Below, piece after piece: positions 1-7,191 of a DNA stretch of 14,901 nucleotides; position 1 is the stretch's first letter; the number at the start of each line of letters is the position of its first letter. The translations under genes and the position numbers were made by a program. The stretch lies in assembly GCA_049964535.1 (NCBI GenBank), contig JBMFXG010000051.1, forward strand, positions 1-14,901, written 5' to 3'. Source of the stretch: JAJYZP01 sp049964535 (GTDB taxonomy: Bacteria > Actinomycetota > Acidimicrobiia > Acidimicrobiales > Acidimicrobiaceae). Below the pieces are notes generated by a model that searched no databases, was not told the origin of the DNA, and worked only from the letters and a program-made list of their open reading frames with translations.

Positions 1-448
1 GTCTACGAACATGTGATTACGTACTACATCCTCTACGAGCACGAGTGCTGTCTTGGGTGTAGGACCATGTTCCGGTGCTGGCATATAAGTACGAATCGTT
101 GTCCGATTGTTCTCAATGCTTGACTATAAATGACCTCACCTCAAACTACCGAAGTAGCGAGAGATAAGACCCGCACTGGCATGTCAATCCCTATTCCGTT
201 TTCAAGGAGCTCCACTGCTTGGGTACGTGGAACGAATCACTTCTTCATCGTTCACTCACTCAGAGGCAAGAGGCCCAATCGCTTGGGACTAAGTAATCTA
301 GCGGGTGTAGTTCGCTCGTGCTACCAATGGACAGAAATTATTCAAAAACTTCTCTCCGCCCAGACTTAACGAGCCAGTTCTGCTCCGCAGTTCCAACTCT
401 AACGAATCAGATGCTCCCAAGGGCCGATCCCCTACCCCGATCTTCGCT

Positions 449-464
449 ACCGCGCTCTCGCGGT
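449..464. repeat. Small perfect hairpin, 6-bp stem with CTCT loop
   Basis: The arms ACCGCG (449-454) and CGCGGT (459-464) are perfect reverse complements around a CTCT loop. There is no T-tract on either side, so it is not an obvious intrinsic terminator. A short GC-rich hairpin like this can arise by chance, and no role is assigned. Confidence 0.3.
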
Positions 465-577
465 CCAAGGCGATGGGCCGGCTTACGCTACAGCGGTGCT
501 CTCTCGTCATCGTGCATCACCGAGAAGCGTCGTCACCGCTGTCATCAGCACTACCGCCATCGCAAGAGGTCATCACA

Positions 578-664
578 ATGGAGAGTAAAGAATGGAGGCC
601 GACCTATCGATTCGTACTGGTCGTCGAGGAGGCGGTCATGTCCTCTCACGAGCACTACATGTAA
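578..664 (+). CDS. Candidate 28-aa small peptide, unrecognised
   Basis: An ATG at 578 opens a 28-codon frame ending in TAA at 662-664. It is preceded by AAGAGG at 564-569 with 8 bases of spacing. A second in-frame ATG at 638 lies 5 bases behind a very strong GAGGAGG (626-632) and would give an 8-residue product, MSSHEHYM. The 28-residue version has a charged N-terminus, a short hydrophobic stretch (FVLVV) and a His/Met/Tyr-bearing end. I do not recognise it, and there is no signal peptide. It could be a leader peptide for the aminotransferase 177 bases downstream, a small protein, or chance. No conservation evidence is available from one sequence. Confidence 0.2.
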   Translation: MESKEWRPTYRFVLVVEEAVMSSHEHYM

Positions 665-827
665 CCCTGTTCCAGAGCCTCGATCCGTGCTGGTATGAAC
701 GACATACTCGCAAGCTACTGCCGAAGACTGGGCTTAGGATAGGAGTAGACGACCGGTGTGAGCAGAGTGCTGGGAGTGAATCTCTCTCGAGGAGTACACA
801 ACCAGAGAATCGTCCTCAGCAAGATTC

Positions 828-834
828 GGAGGAG
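828..834 (+). promoter_or_regulatory. Ribosome binding site fixing the aminotransferase start
   Basis: GGAGGAG sits 6 bases before the ATG at 841. This decides the start: the open frame extends upstream to 592, but that extra part (83 codons) has no family similarity and lies before this site. Confidence 0.75.
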
Positions 835-840
835 AACGGG

Positions 841-2100
841 ATGAGTACAGCTTTTTGGCATCCATTTGCCGACATGTCGAAGGTAAAAGATGCCCCATTG
901 ACTATCATCGGCGGCGAGGGGTGTCACGTTACCGATGATCAAGGCAATCGGTATCTCGATGCAACTGCATCGCTGTGGTACATGAACGTTGGCCATGGTC
1001 GACAAGAGATCATCGATGCGATTGCTCGACAAGGTAAAGATCTTGCTGCCTACTCGACCTTCGGAGACGTCTCCAATCGTCCTGTCGAACAGCTCGCTGA
1101 GCGACTCAGCAAACTGGCCCCTAGCGAGGGCTCAAAAGTTATCTTCGTCGGCGGCGGAGGTGAGGCAGTCGACACGGCGTCCAAACTGGCCCGGAGATAC
1201 TTCGCGACTCTCGGACAACCAGAGCGGCGCTACATCCTCCATCGCCATCACGGCTACCACGGGACCAACGGCTACGGCACCTCCCTCGCAGGAATCGAGG
1301 CAAACCGAACTGGTTTTGGCGATCTCATTCGCGAGACTCGCGAAGTGCCCTACGACGACGCCGAGGCACTCGAAGCCGCCATCGTTGAGATCGGCGAGGA
1401 GAACGTGGCGGCTTTTATCGTCGAGCCAGTCATCGGCGCAGGTGGTGTCTATCCTCCCCCGCCTGGCTACCTCGAAACGATCGCTACCATTTGCGAACGT
1501 CATGGAGTTCTGCTCATCGTCGACTCGGTCATCTGCGGCTTTGGTCGACTCGGAACCTACTTCGCTGCGGAGCGATTCGGTATCCAACCCGATCTGATCA
1601 CCTTCGCCAAGGGCGTAACCAGTGGCTATCTACCGCTTGGTGGGGTGATAGCCTCGGAGAAAATTGCCAGACCCTTCTTCGACGGTCCCAACGCACCTAC
1701 ATTCCGCCATGGCCCTACCTATGCCGGACACCCGCTCTGCTGCGCCGCCGCGCTTGCCAATCTCGACATCTTGGATCGAGAATCACTGATCGAGCGAGGA
1801 GCCGATCTGGAGAAACCACTTTTTGAGACTCTGCTCTCCGCAACCCGAACCTCTTCAATCATCAGCGATACTCGCGGTGGCGTCGGACTGCTCGGTGCGG
1901 TCGAACTTTCCCAAGACTATCTCACGGCGAATCCCACAGGAGTCGTACAGCTCCAGAACGAGATGCGACGAGAGGGAGTCCTCGTTCGATCTCTCATCGG
2001 CTGCGTTGCAGTATCGCCACCCCTGATAATCTCCCTCAACGAGATCGAACAGATTGGTGCCGCATTCTCGAACGCACTCCATCGACTCGAGCACCACTAG
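841..2100 (+). CDS. Class III (fold type I) PLP-dependent aminotransferase, omega-amino acid type
   Basis: The 419-residue protein has the full length of class III aminotransferases, which move an amino group from an omega-amine or amino acid to a keto acid such as pyruvate. Visible landmarks are the N-terminal WHPFADM, LDATASLW near 40-46, EAVDTASKLARR near 108-119, the HHGYHG aromatic/His stretch near 136-141, VEPVIGAGG near 195-202, Asp228 (expected to bind the PLP ring nitrogen), Lys257 in TFAKGVTSGYLPLGG (expected Schiff-base lysine) and the HGPTYAGHP block near 290-298. Two motif positions are odd: the usual GGSEA is GGGGEA (104-109) and the usual DEV is DSV (228-230). The substrate cannot be told from sequence; putrescine, beta-alanine or taurine type transaminases are the nearest thoughts. 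The quinone oxidoreductase gene follows after 88 bases and the mycofactocin genes lie further on, so a link to mycofactocin is possible but unproven. Confidence 0.9.
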   Translation: MSTAFWHPFADMSKVKDAPLTIIGGEGCHVTDDQGNRYLDATASLWYMNVGHGRQEIIDAIARQGKDLAAYSTFGDVSNRPVEQLAERLSKLAPSEGSKVIFVGGGGEAVDTASKLARRYFATLGQPERRYILHRHHGYHGTNGYGTSLAGIEANRTGFGDLIRETREVPYDDAEALEAAIVEIGEENVAAFIVEPVIGAGGVYPPPPGYLETIATICERHGVLLIVDSVICGFGRLGTYFAAERFGIQPDLITFAKGVTSGYLPLGGVIASEKIARPFFDGPNAPTFRHGPTYAGHPLCCAAALANLDILDRESLIERGADLEKPLFETLLSATRTSSIISDTRGGVGLLGAVELSQDYLTANPTGVVQLQNEMRREGVLVRSLIGCVAVSPPLIISLNEIEQIGAAFSNALHRLEHH

Positions 2101-2174
2101 ATCACGCTGCACCTGCGGTCCGAGAACGTGGGACGTTACGGTCTTGGGCCTACAACTTCAGACGTCAAGCCCTC

Positions 2175-2181
2175 AAAGGAG
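2175..2181 (+). promoter_or_regulatory. Ribosome binding site of the quinone oxidoreductase gene
   Basis: AAAGGAG lies 7 bases before the ATG at 2189. It selects this start over the upstream extension of the open frame to 2054, which would overlap the aminotransferase and lacks family similarity. Confidence 0.75.
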
Positions 2182-2188
2182 ATCCTCC

Positions 2189-3169
2189 ATGCACGCTGTC
2201 GTAGTCTCACGCTTCGGTGGAAGCGAAGTCCTCTCACTTGTTGATGCAGAGCTACCACAACCCGGACCCCATCAGCTTCTCGTCAAGGTCCGCTACGCAT
2301 CTTTGAACTTTGCGGACGTAATGGCTCGCCAGGGAAACTATCACGGTGGGGGGCAGCCCCCATTCGTACCCGGTCTTGACCTCTACGGATCGGTCATCGA
2401 GGTCGGCGAGAGTGTGCAACGGTCATGGATTGGGCGAAGGGTGATCGGGTTCCCAAGCGGAGGCTCGTACCAACAGTACGTTGTCTGTGACAAGTCCATG
2501 GTCATCGAAGCACCACAGAACGTTCCAGAGGAGCAGCTTGGAGCGGCACCCCTCGTGCTCTGCACCGCTCTGGGTCTTCTCGAGAGATCTGGAGGATCCC
2601 TGGCCGGGCTCACCACGGCGACCTATGCAGCTGCGGGTGGAGTCGGCCTCACGCTTCTTCAGTTACTCCATCATGCCAAGGTCAGACGCAACATTGCAAT
2701 TGTTGGTTCAGAGTCCAAAGCAAAGATCGCACTGGAACACCATGCCACCGACGCCATCGTACACACCAAGTCCAAGGTCGATGACTCGATCAGATCGATC
2801 ACGGGCAACCAAGGCGTCGATGTTATCTACAACTCGGTAGCGGGAACCACCGCGAACGATGATCTCACAGTGCTCTCTCCCTTCGGTAGGCTACTCATGT
2901 TTGGAATGGCAGCTGGGTCGCCGGCAGTCTACGCGTCGAATCTGCTCCATCCAACGTCACGTTCGATCATCGGATTTAGCTTCGGCTCCGTCCGTCGACT
3001 ACGGCCGGAGCTCGTGCAAGGACTTCTCGAGCGAAGCGTTCAGGTCCTCGAGAGCGGACAGGTTCGCTTCGATGTAACGAAGGTCTTCGATCTTGCGTCG
3101 GTGGCTGCGGCTCACGACCTCTTGGAGACGGGCACGAGCACCGGTAAGCTCCTTCTGTCATTCGACTAA
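2189..3169 (+). CDS. Zinc-independent MDR family protein, NADPH:quinone oxidoreductase type
   Basis: This 326-residue protein has the length and layout of the quinone oxidoreductase/zeta-crystallin branch of the medium-chain dehydrogenase/reductase superfamily, cytosolic NAD(P)H-dependent reductases of quinones or enones. The N-terminal GroES-like half carries ASLNFADVMARQGNY (near 37-51) and PFVPGLDLYGSVIEVG (near 58-73). The nucleotide-binding half carries AAAGGVG (147-153), the A/G-rich loop of QOR proteins. The Cys/His zinc ligands of alcohol dehydrogenases are absent. The GVDVIYNSVAG stretch and the C-terminal GKLLLSF ending are also typical. It lies 88 bases behind the aminotransferase and is probably co-transcribed with it. 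A hairpin 7 bases after the stop codon may end that transcript. The substrate is unknown. Confidence 0.9.
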   Translation: MHAVVVSRFGGSEVLSLVDAELPQPGPHQLLVKVRYASLNFADVMARQGNYHGGGQPPFVPGLDLYGSVIEVGESVQRSWIGRRVIGFPSGGSYQQYVVCDKSMVIEAPQNVPEEQLGAAPLVLCTALGLLERSGGSLAGLTTATYAAAGGVGLTLLQLLHHAKVRRNIAIVGSESKAKIALEHHATDAIVHTKSKVDDSIRSITGNQGVDVIYNSVAGTTANDDLTVLSPFGRLLMFGMAAGSPAVYASNLLHPTSRSIIGFSFGSVRRLRPELVQGLLERSVQVLESGQVRFDVTKVFDLASVAAAHDLLETGTSTGKLLLSFD

Positions 3170-3175
3170 GGGGCT

Positions 3176-3222
3176 CTCACTTCGGACCGGTTCGAATGAA
3201 TCGGCCACCGATCCGTTGTGAG
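3176..3222 (+). terminator. Possible hairpin terminator after the quinone oxidoreductase gene
   Basis: CTCAC (3176-3180) pairs with GTGAG (3218-3222). After a TT/TT internal loop, CGGACCGGT (3183-3191) pairs with ACCGATCCG (3207-3215) with one mismatch, leaving a 15-base loop. The hairpin begins 7 bases after the TAA. No T-tract follows, so it is either a U-less terminator or only a transcript 3'-end stabiliser. Confidence 0.4.
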
Positions 3223-3297
3223 TACAGCGGTACTTCACGACGACTAGCCATCTTTCCACGAGCATTCGGTGATACTCAAAGTGCCCAGTTTGTGATC

Positions 3298-3328
3298 GCA
3301 GATCCGAACACAACCTGTTCGGATCTGC
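3298..3328. promoter_or_regulatory. Perfect 13-bp inverted repeat upstream of mftA, operator candidate
   Basis: GCAGATCCGAACA (3298-3310) and TGTTCGGATCTGC (3316-3328) are exact reverse complements separated by CAACC. The repeat ends 89 bases before the mftA start in a non-coding gap. No T-tract follows on either strand, which argues against a simple intrinsic terminator. The symmetry suits a dimeric regulator, for instance a TetR- or GntR-type protein as seen next to other mycofactocin loci, but no regulator gene lies in this window. A stem-loop in the mftA leader RNA is the alternative. Confidence 0.55.
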
Positions 3329-3417
3329 CCGAGACGTATCTCCCCACCATTGCAAAGAGAGCCTATGAGTAGTTGCGCTACTGGCGAAAGCCTCCGGAAC
3401 GTAATAGGGTCTTTCTC

Positions 3418-3591
3418 ATGAACGATGAGTCAACACAGCAACGTGTATCGACGGGAGAGATGGACGCGAAAAGAGCCCAGGGCGCTGGTTCCGTAGGAGT
3501 AGCCACAGACGAATCAGCGACCGCGGAAGACCGTTCAGGAGGGTTCGAGATTTTTGAGATCTCAATCGATGGAATGTGTGGGGTGTATTGA
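3418..3591 (+). CDS. mftA: Mycofactocin precursor peptide MftA
   Basis: This 57-residue peptide ends in IDGMCGVY, the invariant C-terminal core of MftA. MftC decarboxylates the terminal Tyr and cross-links it to the preceding Val, and MftE later frees that modified Val-Tyr. The stretch before the core (FEIFEIS) is acidic and hydrophobic like other MftA leaders, which MftB binds. The ATG at 3418 is preceded by AGGG at 3406-3409 with 8 bases of spacing. A TTG at 3373 would add 15 residues. The ATG at 3460 would give a 43-residue form, but its GGGAG lies too close to be a normal ribosome binding site. MftA is usually about 30 residues, so this leader is long and has a Ser/Thr/Gly/Ala-rich, low-complexity N-terminus. 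A hairpin follows the stop codon directly. The identity is secure from the core; the start is less certain. Confidence 0.95.
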   Translation: MNDESTQQRVSTGEMDAKRAQGAGSVGVATDESATAEDRSGGFEIFEISIDGMCGVY

Positions 3592-3610
3592 GCCGTGAGT
3601 CCGACACGGC
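3592..3610 (+). repeat. Stem-loop directly after mftA stop, possible attenuator or RNA stabiliser
   Basis: GCCGTG (3592-3597) and CACGGC (3605-3610) form a perfect 6-bp GC-rich stem with a 7-base loop, starting at the base after the mftA TGA. No U-tract follows, so read-through into mftB is likely. Such a structure could raise the amount of mftA message over the downstream enzymes. Confidence 0.45.
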
Positions 3611-3655
3611 CATCTACTCGCTGCACGAGAGGGAACCAGGTGTCCGGCGGCCACG

Positions 3656-4000
3656 GTGAGTAGCGTATCCGGTGCACTCAGAAGAGCTCCTGAGGCAAAC
3701 GAGAATCCAAACTCAACCCTCGAACCAGGACCGACTTTGGACGACATGTTAGAGAGGAGTAGCTCGGTTGGATTTCGGCGAGAGCCGTTCGGGGCTCTCG
3801 CCTACAACTACGAAACCCGAGCGCTTCACCTTGTGAAGTCGTGCACGGTATCAGCGTGTATCGATGAGCTGACTGGCCCGATCAAACGAGCAGCACTCCT
3901 CGGCGACCTCACCCAGCGTGGCCTTTCAATCCCCGAGGCAGAGACGGTAGTCGCATCCCTCGAAAAGAACGGAATCCTGATTCGCCATGGCCGTTCCTAG
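3656..4000 (+). CDS. mftB: Mycofactocin biosynthesis chaperone MftB (RRE-type peptide-binding protein)
   Basis: The product is 114 residues from a GTG at 3656. MftB is a small RiPP recognition element protein that binds the MftA leader and presents the peptide to MftC. The family stretch FRREPFGALAYNYETRALHLVKS (near 40-62) is clear: the xxEPFGALAY block followed by a beta-strand and a Leu-rich helix is the MftB signature. The C-terminal helices end in VASLEKNGILI, also typical. The first 30 or so residues are not family-like, so a later start at the ATG at 3746 (84 residues) is possible. Neither start has a strong Shine-Dalgarno. It lies between mftA and mftC and overlaps mftC by 14 bases, the canonical order. 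Confidence 0.9.
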   Translation: MSSVSGALRRAPEANENPNSTLEPGPTLDDMLERSSSVGFRREPFGALAYNYETRALHLVKSCTVSACIDELTGPIKRAALLGDLTQRGLSIPEAETVVASLEKNGILIRHGRS

Positions 4001-5111
4001 CGCATTTCGCCACTACCTCCATGCAGGGCTCGATGCGCCCATCTGTCTCACCTGGGAGCTCACCTACGGCTGTAATCTTGCTTGTACGCACTGCCTCTCC
4101 TCCTCTGGCCGTCGCGACCCTAACGAGCTCACCACGGCCGAAGCACACGCTCTCCTCGCAGAGCTGAGCTCTCTCGGCATTTTTTACATCAATATTGGTG
4201 GCGGAGAACCTACCTATCGCAAGGATTTCCTCGAGATCGTCGACGACGCAGTAGAGCGTCGAATCGGAATTAAGTTTTCGACTAACGGAACCTTTTTGAC
4301 TGAAGACCTCGCACGCCGTATTGCCAAAACCGACTATCTCGATGTTCAGATCTCGATCGACGGACACGACGCAGCTTCAAACGACGTCATTCGAGGTGCC
4401 GGGAGCTTTGAGCGGGCGCTTCGAGCGATGTCAATGCTTAAAGACGCCGGAGCTCAGGGCTTCAAGATCTCAGTTGTCGTCACACGGCACAGTGTTGAAC
4501 ACCTCGACGCACTGAACGCTCTCGCTGAGAGCTACGGTGCGAGCTTACGCCTAACCCGCTTGCGACCTTCGGGCCGAGGCGCCATCACCTGGGACGACCT
4601 CAAGATCGCTCCACACCAACAACGACAGCTCTACCAGTGGCTCCTCACCCATCGCAACGTTCTCACCGGTGACTCCTTCTTTCACCTCGGAGGTTTCGGA
4701 GAGGAGCTTGACGGGCTCAATCTGTGTGGCGCGGGCAAGGTCGTGTGTCTCATCGACCCGAAGGGTGACGTCTACGCGTGTCCATTTACCATTCACCCTG
4801 ACTTCCTGGCCGGTTCGCTGCGATCAGCAAGCTTTCAGAGCATCTGGAAAGACTCTCCGCTCTTCCAACGTCTGCGTGCTGCCGACGGCCCCGTTTCATG
4901 CTCATCGTGTTCGGCGTATCAGACCTGCCACGGCGGTTGCTTAGCCGCCAAGTTTTTTAGCGGTCTGGCATACGACGACCCTGATCCTGAGTGTGTGATG
5001 GGACGATCGAGCAGTCTCCTCGCGGGTGAGCCAAGCCGAAGAAGCCCTGACCTCTCTCACTCCGCCAAGCTTACCATCGGCCCTTCCCGTGTTCGCAGCA
5101 GAAGCCGTTGA
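3987..5111 (+). CDS. mftC: Mycofactocin radical SAM maturase MftC
   Basis: This 374-residue radical SAM enzyme with a SPASM domain is expected to decarboxylate the C-terminal Tyr of MftA and form the Val-Tyr cross-link in two SAM-dependent steps. The radical SAM CxxxCxxC is C29, C33, C36 (CNLACTHC), followed by GGGEPT (71-76). The SPASM cysteines for auxiliary clusters are visible at C247, C254, C265, C305, C308, C314, C318 and C336, with the CHGGC pattern near the end. The ATG at 3987 overlaps mftB by 14 bases. The tail after about residue 345 is Ser/Arg-rich and unlike the family core. Length and order after mftA-mftB fit MftC closely. In known clusters mftD follows; here an OYE-family gene follows instead. 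Confidence 0.96.
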   Translation: MAVPSAFRHYLHAGLDAPICLTWELTYGCNLACTHCLSSSGRRDPNELTTAEAHALLAELSSLGIFYINIGGGEPTYRKDFLEIVDDAVERRIGIKFSTNGTFLTEDLARRIAKTDYLDVQISIDGHDAASNDVIRGAGSFERALRAMSMLKDAGAQGFKISVVVTRHSVEHLDALNALAESYGASLRLTRLRPSGRGAITWDDLKIAPHQQRQLYQWLLTHRNVLTGDSFFHLGGFGEELDGLNLCGAGKVVCLIDPKGDVYACPFTIHPDFLAGSLRSASFQSIWKDSPLFQRLRAADGPVSCSSCSAYQTCHGGCLAAKFFSGLAYDDPDPECVMGRSSSLLAGEPSRRSPDLSHSAKLTIGPSRVRSRSR

Positions 5112-5124
5112 ACCCGAAACAGCC

Positions 5125-7191
5125 GTGAACACGAGCGCAACCTCGAATGAACGAGTGGGAGATGAACAGCTAACGGCCTTGACTCCCCATCAAGTGGGTA
5201 GCTACGAGCTCAAGAACCGAATCATCTTTGGTCCGCATCGCACGAACCTCTGTCACGATCGTGCTCTTGGAGAAGCCTCCCTTGCGTATTACGGTGCACG
5301 CATCTCTAGCGACGTCGCCATGGTCGTAACCGAGGACCTCTCCGTCGACCCTTCAGATTGGCCATACGAGTACGCTCCTGAGATACAGCGTTCTCTGCCC
5401 ACCCTCGCTCTGTTAGCCCGCCTTGGATATCAACACGGCACCGCAGTCGTAGCCTCTCTGAATCACAGCGGCGCAGAAGGCTCGTCTGCGTACTCCCAAC
5501 GCGTCCTTCTCGCCCCCTCCGACGAAGTCGATGTCGACGCCATGGAGCCTCCAAAGTCCATGGAGCCGCACGAGATCGATCTCCTCAAACGCGCGTTTCG
5601 AACCGCCGCAAGCAACGCAGTAGATGCCGGCGCGTCGGGCGTTGAGATTAATGTATCGCAGCGATCGCTGCTACGGCAGTTTCTGTCGACCCTCACCAAT
5701 CATCGAGTCGACTCCTACGGCACTGACCGTGCACTCCTCTTGCGCGAGACGATTGGCGAGATTCGACACGCTGTCGGTAATGGTTCGATCCTAGGAGTGC
5801 GCCTCTGCGTGGACGAGCGCGCTTCTTGGGGAGGTATCACGCTCGAGACTGCCGCAGCCCTCCTGAACGACGTTGGAGCTCTCCTTGACTACGTCGTGGT
5901 CACAAGCGGATCAGGGTTCACGAAATATCTCTACCGACCCGACTTTCACCAACCCGCCGGGTTCAATGCAGATCGTGCCCGAGATCTCCACGATCGCTCC
6001 CAGGGACGATCCTGGGCTCTCGCCGTTCAAGGATCGATCACAAACATAGGCATGGGTGAGCAACTTCTCAACGAGGAATCCTGCGAGTTAGTTGAAATGA
6101 CTCGAGCCCTTATCTGCGATCCCGATCTCATACCCAAGTTACGAACCACCCAGAGTCCACGACCGTGCATACGATGCAATCAAGGCTGCCTCCCCCAGGA
6201 CACTCGCAATATCAGTGTCCGTTGTCTCATTAACCCAGACAGCGGCTGGGAACTCAGCACAGCATCTGACGGTGAGACCACACGCAACGAACTCGGCCTT
6301 CCCAACCACTCTCTTCGTCCTCACCGTCGATCTCGTCGAGAGCTCGGGGTTCACATTGTTGGAGCCGGTATCTGCGGCCTCGATCTCGCGATCAGGCTCC
6401 ACGAGCAAGGTCTCGATTCCGTACACCTCTACGACTCCCAAGACGAGCCGGGGGGAACCCTCAGAGCCCTGGCTGCAAATCGCTTTGCTGGAAACTTCAA
6501 CGAGCTACTCGCCTACTATCTCGACCTCCTTACTCACGTTGACGTGAACATAGAGCAGCGCTTTATCAGGGATCTCTCAGACTGCAACTCAATTCGAGAT
6601 GGTGACGTCGTGGCATATTGCGTTGGAGCGCAGCCAATACCCCCAGAGGTCTTGAATGGCACGTGCAATAGCTCAGTATGGATCGATACGGCTTCGATCT
6701 ACTCCTCTCCAGAGATCGCGTACAACAAGACCGTGGTGCTTATCGACGAGATGGGTTCAACGGAATCGATTGCCACATCGGAGATCCTCCTCAACTCAGG
6801 AGCATCCCTTCATATCGTCACGTCAGACCCGGTCTTCGGAACGCGCTCCGCTTCGACCGGTGATCTCGTACCATCGCTACAGCGTTTACGTGCACGCGAC
6901 TGCACGGTGCACACCGCTTCGAGATTCGTCCTCAGCACCTCAGACCAACATGAGGGCCGACCGAGCGGATTCGTGTCTCCAGTATTTGGTCATCAAAAAA
7001 AGTACGTCACCTTCGATCACCTTGCTGAAGTTGGCAGGCGCCAGTCGAGACCGACCCCATCGAATGAAGCGCTACTTAACGTCCACACCTTTCGCCTGGG
7101 CGACGCCCTGGCACCGAGGTCTATCTCGGAGGCGCTGCTCGAGGCAGAACGCTGCGCCACGACCATCTACGAAATGCTTCGACTCTCGTAA
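5125..7191 (+). CDS. Mycofactocin-associated OYE-family FMN/4Fe-4S flavoprotein (first copy), TMADH-like
   Basis: The product has 688 residues from GTG 5125; a GTG at 5026 inside mftC would add 33 unconserved residues and GTG 5155 would remove 10. The N-terminal TIM barrel of the old yellow enzyme family (about 15-340) begins with LTPHQVGSYELKNRIIF and contains RQFLSTLTNHR. The cluster motif CIRCNQGC...RC (C348, C351, C355, C367) should bind 4Fe-4S. A Rossmann FAD/ADP domain follows (VGAGICG, about 412-418) and the protein ends with LGDALAPRS. The second nucleotide-binding half lacks GxGxxG. These traits match trimethylamine dehydrogenase, which passes electrons to ETF, and ETF genes lie downstream. 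The residue aligning with the proton-donor Tyr of E. coli FadH is Ser, and the His of the AHSY/SHSS region is replaced by Gln. Mycofactocin clusters are known to carry two such OYE families. The substrate is unknown. Confidence 0.88.
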   Translation: MNTSATSNERVGDEQLTALTPHQVGSYELKNRIIFGPHRTNLCHDRALGEASLAYYGARISSDVAMVVTEDLSVDPSDWPYEYAPEIQRSLPTLALLARLGYQHGTAVVASLNHSGAEGSSAYSQRVLLAPSDEVDVDAMEPPKSMEPHEIDLLKRAFRTAASNAVDAGASGVEINVSQRSLLRQFLSTLTNHRVDSYGTDRALLLRETIGEIRHAVGNGSILGVRLCVDERASWGGITLETAAALLNDVGALLDYVVVTSGSGFTKYLYRPDFHQPAGFNADRARDLHDRSQGRSWALAVQGSITNIGMGEQLLNEESCELVEMTRALICDPDLIPKLRTTQSPRPCIRCNQGCLPQDTRNISVRCLINPDSGWELSTASDGETTRNELGLPNHSLRPHRRSRRELGVHIVGAGICGLDLAIRLHEQGLDSVHLYDSQDEPGGTLRALAANRFAGNFNELLAYYLDLLTHVDVNIEQRFIRDLSDCNSIRDGDVVAYCVGAQPIPPEVLNGTCNSSVWIDTASIYSSPEIAYNKTVVLIDEMGSTESIATSEILLNSGASLHIVTSDPVFGTRSASTGDLVPSLQRLRARDCTVHTASRFVLSTSDQHEGRPSGFVSPVFGHQKKYVTFDHLAEVGRRQSRPTPSNEALLNVHTFRLGDALAPRSISEALLEAERCATTIYEMLRLS

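Larger units (their letters stand above)
1..840. other. Upstream stretch without a convincing long gene
   Basis: No reading frame here has a recognisable domain. The longest open frames (130-369 and 318-698 on +, 298-510 on -) lack a convincing ribosome binding site and read as low-similarity, Arg/Ser-rich translations typical of chance frames. Small structures seen are a 6-bp hairpin (ACCGCG, loop CTCT, CGCGGT) at 449-464 and a 28-codon ORF with a Shine-Dalgarno at 578-664, listed separately. The last bases carry the ribosome binding site of the aminotransferase. I found no clear sigma-70 promoter: TATAAA at 125-130 has no partner at the right spacing. No tRNA or rRNA was seen. Confidence 0.6.

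Noticed and set aside
99..130. TTGTCC and TATAAA as a sigma-70 promoter
   Set aside because: The spacing is 20 bases, outside the usual 16-18, and no gene follows closely.
592..840. Upstream extension of the aminotransferase frame
   Set aside because: The 83 extra residues have no aminotransferase similarity, and a strong GGAGGAG lies just before ATG 841.
2106..2170. AACGT-GGG-ACGTT inverted repeat between the aminotransferase and quinone oxidoreductase genes
   Set aside because: The arms are only five bases with a three-base loop and no T-tract, too weak to call a terminator.
3187..3215. GGTTCGAAT resembling a tRNA T-loop in the gap before mftA
   Set aside because: The flanking bases do not form a T-stem, and no acceptor, D- or anticodon arm can be placed; the bases are better explained by the hairpin at 3176-3222.
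5026..5124. Upstream start of the first OYE gene inside mftC
   Set aside because: The added 33 residues precede the family start and overlap mftC by 86 bases; GTG 5125, after the mftC stop, is simpler, although neither start has a clear ribosome binding site.
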